A DNA stretch of 64,000 bases. Origin: Hermatobates lingyangjiaoensis. Lineage: Eukaryota > Arthropoda > Insecta > Hemiptera > Hermatobatidae. The position numbers were made by a program, and so were the translations under genes. Under the pieces are notes generated by a model. It had not been told where the DNA came from, did not search any database, and saw only the letters and a program-made list of their open reading frames with translations. Positions 59,667 through 64,000 of the stretch are shown here, piece after piece (the first letter of the stretch is position 1; the number at the start of each line of letters is the position of its first letter). Where the stretch lies: positions 3,108,501 to 3,172,500 of the forward strand of contig JAPFBL010000034.1 of NCBI GenBank assembly GCA_026182355.1, written 5' to 3'.

Positions 59667-59734
59667 GTAGACGGCAGCTTCCGCCGTCTACTTTAATAAA
59701 ATATGTTTACAAGAAAATCTGCTGCCAATATACA

Positions 59735-59776
<42 letters not shown>
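59600..59776. repeat. Two long (TA)n runs enclosing a PLE scrap
   Basis: TA 59600-59661 and 59737-59776. Between them is an 11 bp perfect hairpin (59665-59675 with 59683-59693, loop AGCTTCC) and a PLE N-terminal fragment. Confidence 0.85.
59695..59745 (+). pseudogene. PLE ORF N-terminal scrap
   Basis: Encodes [14 protein letters not shown] and then Ile-Tyr repeats, matching [16 protein letters not shown] at 14146-14195. It breaks into TA at the same codon as the other copies. Confidence 0.5.
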
Positions 59777-59777
<1 letters not shown>

Positions 59778-59926
59778 CTTTAAATTACACAAAGCACGAC
59801 ACAGAAAAGAGAATACAAAGAAAACTTACAGAATTCAATATTTCGAACTGTTGTTCGTCATCAGGAGTAGACTAGATGAGAGGACGAAGTGAGAGAGATC
59901 TCCCCACGTCGAAGAACGGAGCGCGA

Positions 59927-59930
<4 letters not shown>
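59776..59930 (-). mobile_element. Family K PLE terminus, single copy
   Basis: Same sequence as 58600-58740 with few changes, in the same orientation, enclosed by TA runs on both sides. Confidence 0.7.
59827..59872 (-). ncRNA. Hammerhead ribozyme motif, family K
   Basis: Minus-strand CTGATGA at 59864-59858 and GAAA at 59844-59841, ATAT, T. Confidence 0.65.

Positions 59931-59971
<41 letters not shown>
59929..59971. repeat. (TA)n microsatellite
   Basis: TA run right of the second family K terminus, followed by a TTGGACAATGGGTCCAA hairpin. Confidence 0.9.
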
Positions 59972-59973
<2 letters not shown>

Positions 59974-59989
59974 GTTGGACAATGGGTCC

Positions 59990-61325
59990 AAGAGAATTCA
60001 CCGTACCAGATTGTTTATAATATAAATATTGTATAGCCACACGTATCATTTATACTATCTTTTAGAAAATGTATTTTTTGAAATATTGACTATGGTTACA
60101 ATAGTAACATACTGCTTATATTGTAATGAACTCGTCCGTTATATACCAAAATCTACAAGTAAAAATCTTTGAAATCCCTTAAATCAGTATTTAATGTACA
60201 TTTGAAAACTATTCTCTTGATGCTTGATAAATGATTCACTGCTCTTCATGTTTCGAACAAAAAAAAAAAAAAAAACGACTTCCTTCTGAATATGTTTTAC
60301 TGCTTTATTCATGATGTTCTTTGACAAGAAGAGAGAGAAGGGGAAAGTAAAAAAAAAAAGTTTCAGTTGGAAGAAAGAAGTAGTATTTTAAAAGTTAAAA
60401 CCATGACATCTGTAACTGGCCAGAACTCAGGGAATTATGGAAAAGAAACTGAACCGTCTTTTGCCTCAAATAATTTAGTTTGTCACTCACGTCTTAACTC
60501 TTCTGGGCTTCGTCTCACAATAATGTTTTCCCTTCATTACCTCCTACCCCAACGTCTTTTCCACTTCCATTATACAAATAAATTATTGACAGAGCATTGT
60601 CCAACAGAGCTTTTTTAAAATCATTTTTTTTTATCAACTAAATATTAAAATTTTGAATTTATTTTTCTGTAATGTATTTGTTAGAATTCATTAAACATTT
60701 GATTTTTATGGAATATTCGTATTAATTTATTTAAAATACATTCTATTGTATTTTTTATTATTGATATATCATTGTTATGATGAACTGATGATAAAATCAT
60801 AAAGTAAACTCTATTTATTAATGTATTGTTTAATGATAAGGGTTTTATAACAACAACCAATGAAACTAAATTATAAATCAGAATATGGTATAACTGTGTT
60901 TTTCAAACAGTACGTATTTTCATTAGAGTATAGGTTTAAGACGCCAATGAGAACGGAGCATTACATCTACCAATTTAACTGATTATTCCTGCTTTGTCTA
61001 TATTTCTTCTGATAATAATTTGTTACAAAACCTTTTTTTGAACTACTTTTGATAGAATTGTATGGTAATAAAAGAAGAGTCATGAATAAACTGTAACTAA
61101 TAAGTCACTAATAAATAACTAATAAAAATCGAGTTTTTAGATATTTTATTTCTCCTAGGCTAGTAACTCTAGAATCATGAAATATTTGCATTCCCACGGA
61201 AATGCAATAAATGAAATAATCTTCATCGGTTTTACTTCCTTCATCAAGCAGTATAGATTAAAAGTGATATTATATTATTATTTAATCAAGTTTGTCATAA
61301 TATTTATCTGATTTTTTTTTTTCAG
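59990..61325. other. AT-rich non-coding stretch before the second Ig exon
   Basis: Ends in a strong acceptor: a run of ten T then CAG at 61313-61325. No element recognised inside. Confidence 0.6.
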
Positions 61326-61493
61326 TTAAGCCAGAGTACCTCGGCATCACAGGCACCGATGGCCGAGAGATCCAGAACACCACTACCATCGGCCCAGTGA
61401 CTGAACACGAGAAGATGAGTCTCACATGCAAATCCGGAGGTGGCAAACCTATTCCTCTGGTACAATGGTTCAACGGCTCTGCCCTTATGCAAG
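61326..61493 (+). CDS. Ig-superfamily exon, start of second Ig domain (sidestep/nephrin-like)
   Basis: A symmetrical phase 1-1 exon of 168 bp between a polypyrimidine CAG acceptor and an AAG|GTACCT donor. It encodes 56 residues starting KPEYLGITGT, then GPVTEHEKMSLTC with the B-strand cysteine, then KSGGGKPIPLVQWFNGS with the C-strand tryptophan. This is the first half of an Ig C2/I-type domain following directly on the V-type domain of 13098-13252. The SGGGKPxPxVxW text is typical of sidestep- and nephrin-like receptors. GC content is clearly higher than in the surroundings. The rest of the domain must lie in a later exon outside the window. Confidence 0.88.
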
Positions 61494-61649
61494 GTACCTT
61501 ATATTGTTTATTTTAAAGTAATTTAAAATATTTTCCATTACTTCTTATGAATTTAGGTTTTTTCAAGATTTATTCGGCAGTAGTATTTTCTTTTTAATGA
61601 AATTATACCATTTAACGTATTATCATCTTACTGTGCCTTGGACGCTGAT

Positions 61650-61855
61650 ATATAATATATATATATATACCATGATGAACGAAAAACGGTCCGGCAGGAC
61701 AGATAACACTTAAAAAAACTGTGACACATAGACAGAAAGATAATAAAGACTCACTTTTCAATATTTCGACCGCCATTACGGTCGAAGTATTGAAAAGTGA
61801 GTCTTTATTATATTTCTGTCTATATGTCACAGTTTATTTTAAGTATATATATATA
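61650..61855. mobile_element. Family I foldback centred on a ribozyme stem II
   Basis: Arms about 61709-61775 and 61780-61845 are inverted. The centre is TATTTCGACCGCCATTACGG: the hairpin and GTCGAA of a ribozyme survive, but both copies lack CTGANGA. TA runs flank both sides and AACGGTCCGGCAGGAC lies at 61683-61698. Confidence 0.65.
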
Positions 61856-63879
61856 TATATTGAATTAATATATATAAGTTTAAAGATATATAAGTGCACT
61901 TATATATGAAAAATGTTATTATTATAAAATGTCAACATGTACAACCTTTTATGAACGCCCATTTAAGTAATCAATAGAAGTACTGAAGACTCTTTAAGCC
62001 CGACTCACTTGATTTCAATTATGCTTTTGAGTTTCTTTCTAGACGTACAGTTAAGTCAATACCTGATTGTTGCTTGTTTCAAGTTTGTTTGTTCTTAGGC
62101 GTACGTCCATTAGGGTCGGGATCTGCTTGCTCCTTTCTGATTTTTATTGTTCCATTAAAATTCAGTCGTTTTCTAAAGAGAATTAACCGCTAACCTGCGA
62201 CTAGGCCTTACCTAATTGAGTACATGGTGAGTTTTCAATTGCTGCCCATTGATGGACCTTAACCAATGTTGAGGGTTGAGTGTATAGCTCCATCTTGTCG
62301 TTCTGGAGGTAACCTCATAAGAAAATGTTGACTCTCACCAAGTGACTCAGCAGGGAGTCTACCTTTTCTGGGTGCAGAACTACAGCCACCACAAGTCGAA
62401 CACAAACCGTGAGCGCACCGAAACCCCAAGGAATTCCATATGGAGGAGTCAAGCTATAGATGTGTGCTTTCAATCGGTCCCGAGCGCCTCATTCTTTTTA
62501 CCACATATTCTATTTAATGCCACTAACACTATTAACAAATACCACAAATATAATATTTCACATTAATAGATAAAAGGCTTTCAATGAACTAAGATTATAA
62601 CCACACATTTAAAAATGTATGCACCTTTACATGGTTTTACTGACTATTAAATAATATACAGTTTTTTATTTCATTAATGGAATGATATGAAATCAAATGA
62701 TTCTTTAAAAGATCTGAATGCAAAAAAAAGTTAATATAAAATTATGTTCAGAAATACCTACGACATTAACAGGCAAATTTAAAAACAGAATCAAATAATA
62801 AACCTATTTAAGTTTTACAGTTATTTAACATTTAGATATTTCAGGTGATGTCAGAGTGACAAGTGTTTCAAATGAAAGTTTAGGACAAAATTTATAATTT
62901 TCTTAAAAGTAATTTGTTTTCTGAATATTTTAATACTATTTTGACTGAATACACAATTATTTTATAAATAAATAAAATAAACTCATTTAGTTTAACACAC
63001 TTAAAACAAAATTATATATCATCTACACACAAGTTTTTAAAGTCCACACACAATTAATTAAAAACATTTAATGTCACAGAATCTGTGTTTTGTCCCCTTT
63101 GGGAGTACAGTAATAAAGAACTTAGTGACAAATTGGTAATTTATGTAAAACATTGCAATTTATGACTTCATAAATCGATGCATACATGAATTTATCACAG
63201 GCATAAATAAATGCTAGAAGTAGTCAGATTCTTGAAACTGAGGACGTTTACTGTCTATAACCTTAGGAGGATTTGATGATAAACACGCTGTGAAAGTATA
63301 ATGTGTTACTATTGGAGTAACTGGTCTCAGCCCAACTCTGATAAATATATATTCTATGTTTGTAATAATACACTTAATGAGTTGCTATCATTCAGAGAAA
63401 CATGAACTAAAAACCACTTGAGCTTGGAAAACCAAATGAAAACACGCTCTTAAGGAAACCATACTTGTAAAAGGTAAAGCCTTCTCCATTTATGAAAAAC
63501 CAGATGATTGAGATCCTCCCCAGTTAAATTTTATGCAAATATTTTTAATTACTTACTATCTTTGTTTAGTATCCGTATCAATAGAAACCAAAATCAATTA
63601 CAAGTTCATTTATCCCTTTACAGATGAGTTTTTTGAACCTTTGACTGTGAATGACTATTCTAGTGCACTTGACATTCTATATTAACGCCAAACATAGATT
63701 TTAATGAATAAACCCTGAAAATTGCTGTTGACAGATTTTCAAGAAATAAAAACTTTAGATTTTTCTTTAAAAAGTATTATGAAAAAAAAGTGCAATTTTA
63801 GTGGTGAACATTTTGTTCCAACTCAGAGATGCTAGGAACTTACATATGAAATTTGTTGTTTGTAGCTTTTCAGATATCC

Positions 63880-63885
<6 letters not shown>
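61856..63885. other. Intronic stretch after the second Ig exon
   Basis: A GC-richer, unrecognised segment at about 62090-62490; otherwise AT-rich with nothing recognised. Confidence 0.55.

Positions 63886-63933
<48 letters not shown>
63886..63933. repeat. (CT)n microsatellite
   Basis: CT run near the right edge of the window. Confidence 0.95.
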
Positions 63934-63938
<5 letters not shown>

Positions 63939-64000
63939 TTTCCCTTTCCTTCCCCACACAGAAACATATTCACAGGCACAGGCATACGTACACGCACTCG

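Overview
The window looks like a piece of an AT-rich, repeat-laden animal genome, most likely an arthropod and perhaps a chelicerate. That assignment is an inference from the long introns, the sidestep/nephrin-like immunoglobulin exons and the abundance of Penelope-like retroelements (PLEs); no marker here fixes the species. Only two host exons are convincing: 13098-13252 (end of an Ig V-type domain) and 61326-61493 (start of the next Ig domain). Both are on the + strand and both match at phase 1. If they belong to one transcript, the roughly 48 kb between them is a single intron, and almost everything else here is intronic repeat sequence.

The main content is a dense set of PLE remnants carrying hammerhead ribozyme (HHR) motifs. 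I count about two dozen sites in at least a dozen sequence families (labelled A to L here for convenience) with the order stem I - CUGANGA - stem II - GAAA - short self-complementary stem III - UH - stem I. They occur singly, as head-to-head foldbacks with two opposed ribozymes, and beside (TA)n tracts. Coding scraps confirm the link to PLEs. At 43481-45131 a foldback has a GIY-YIG endonuclease domain on each arm. At 11.2-11.7, 14.1-14.8 and 18.6-20.8 kb, C-terminal endonuclease fragments lie upstream of a ribozyme, and in the last two loci an N-terminal ORF fragment follows it.

Other mobile elements: an internally deleted mariner with 29 bp inverted repeats and a TA duplication (56750-57666), a hAT-type MITE with an 8 bp duplication (28071-28382), a broken jockey-like LINE reverse transcriptase tail (55300-55846) and several tRNA-derived SINE remnants. 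Satellites: a 51 bp minisatellite (16398-17626), a 59 bp minisatellite (41570-41920), a 115 bp tandem duplication (51072-51298), a polypyrimidine tract (35885-36357) and many (TA)n, (CA)n and (CT)n runs.

Other coding candidates are weak: a cysteine-rich ORF at 34070-34247 whose 3' half is duplicated at 34846-34917, and an exon-like fragment at 8256-8405. The best candidate for an undescribed system is the set of permuted PLE units (C-terminus, ribozyme, N-terminus, closed by TA tracts) together with the sequence-diverse but always self-complementary ribozyme stem III.
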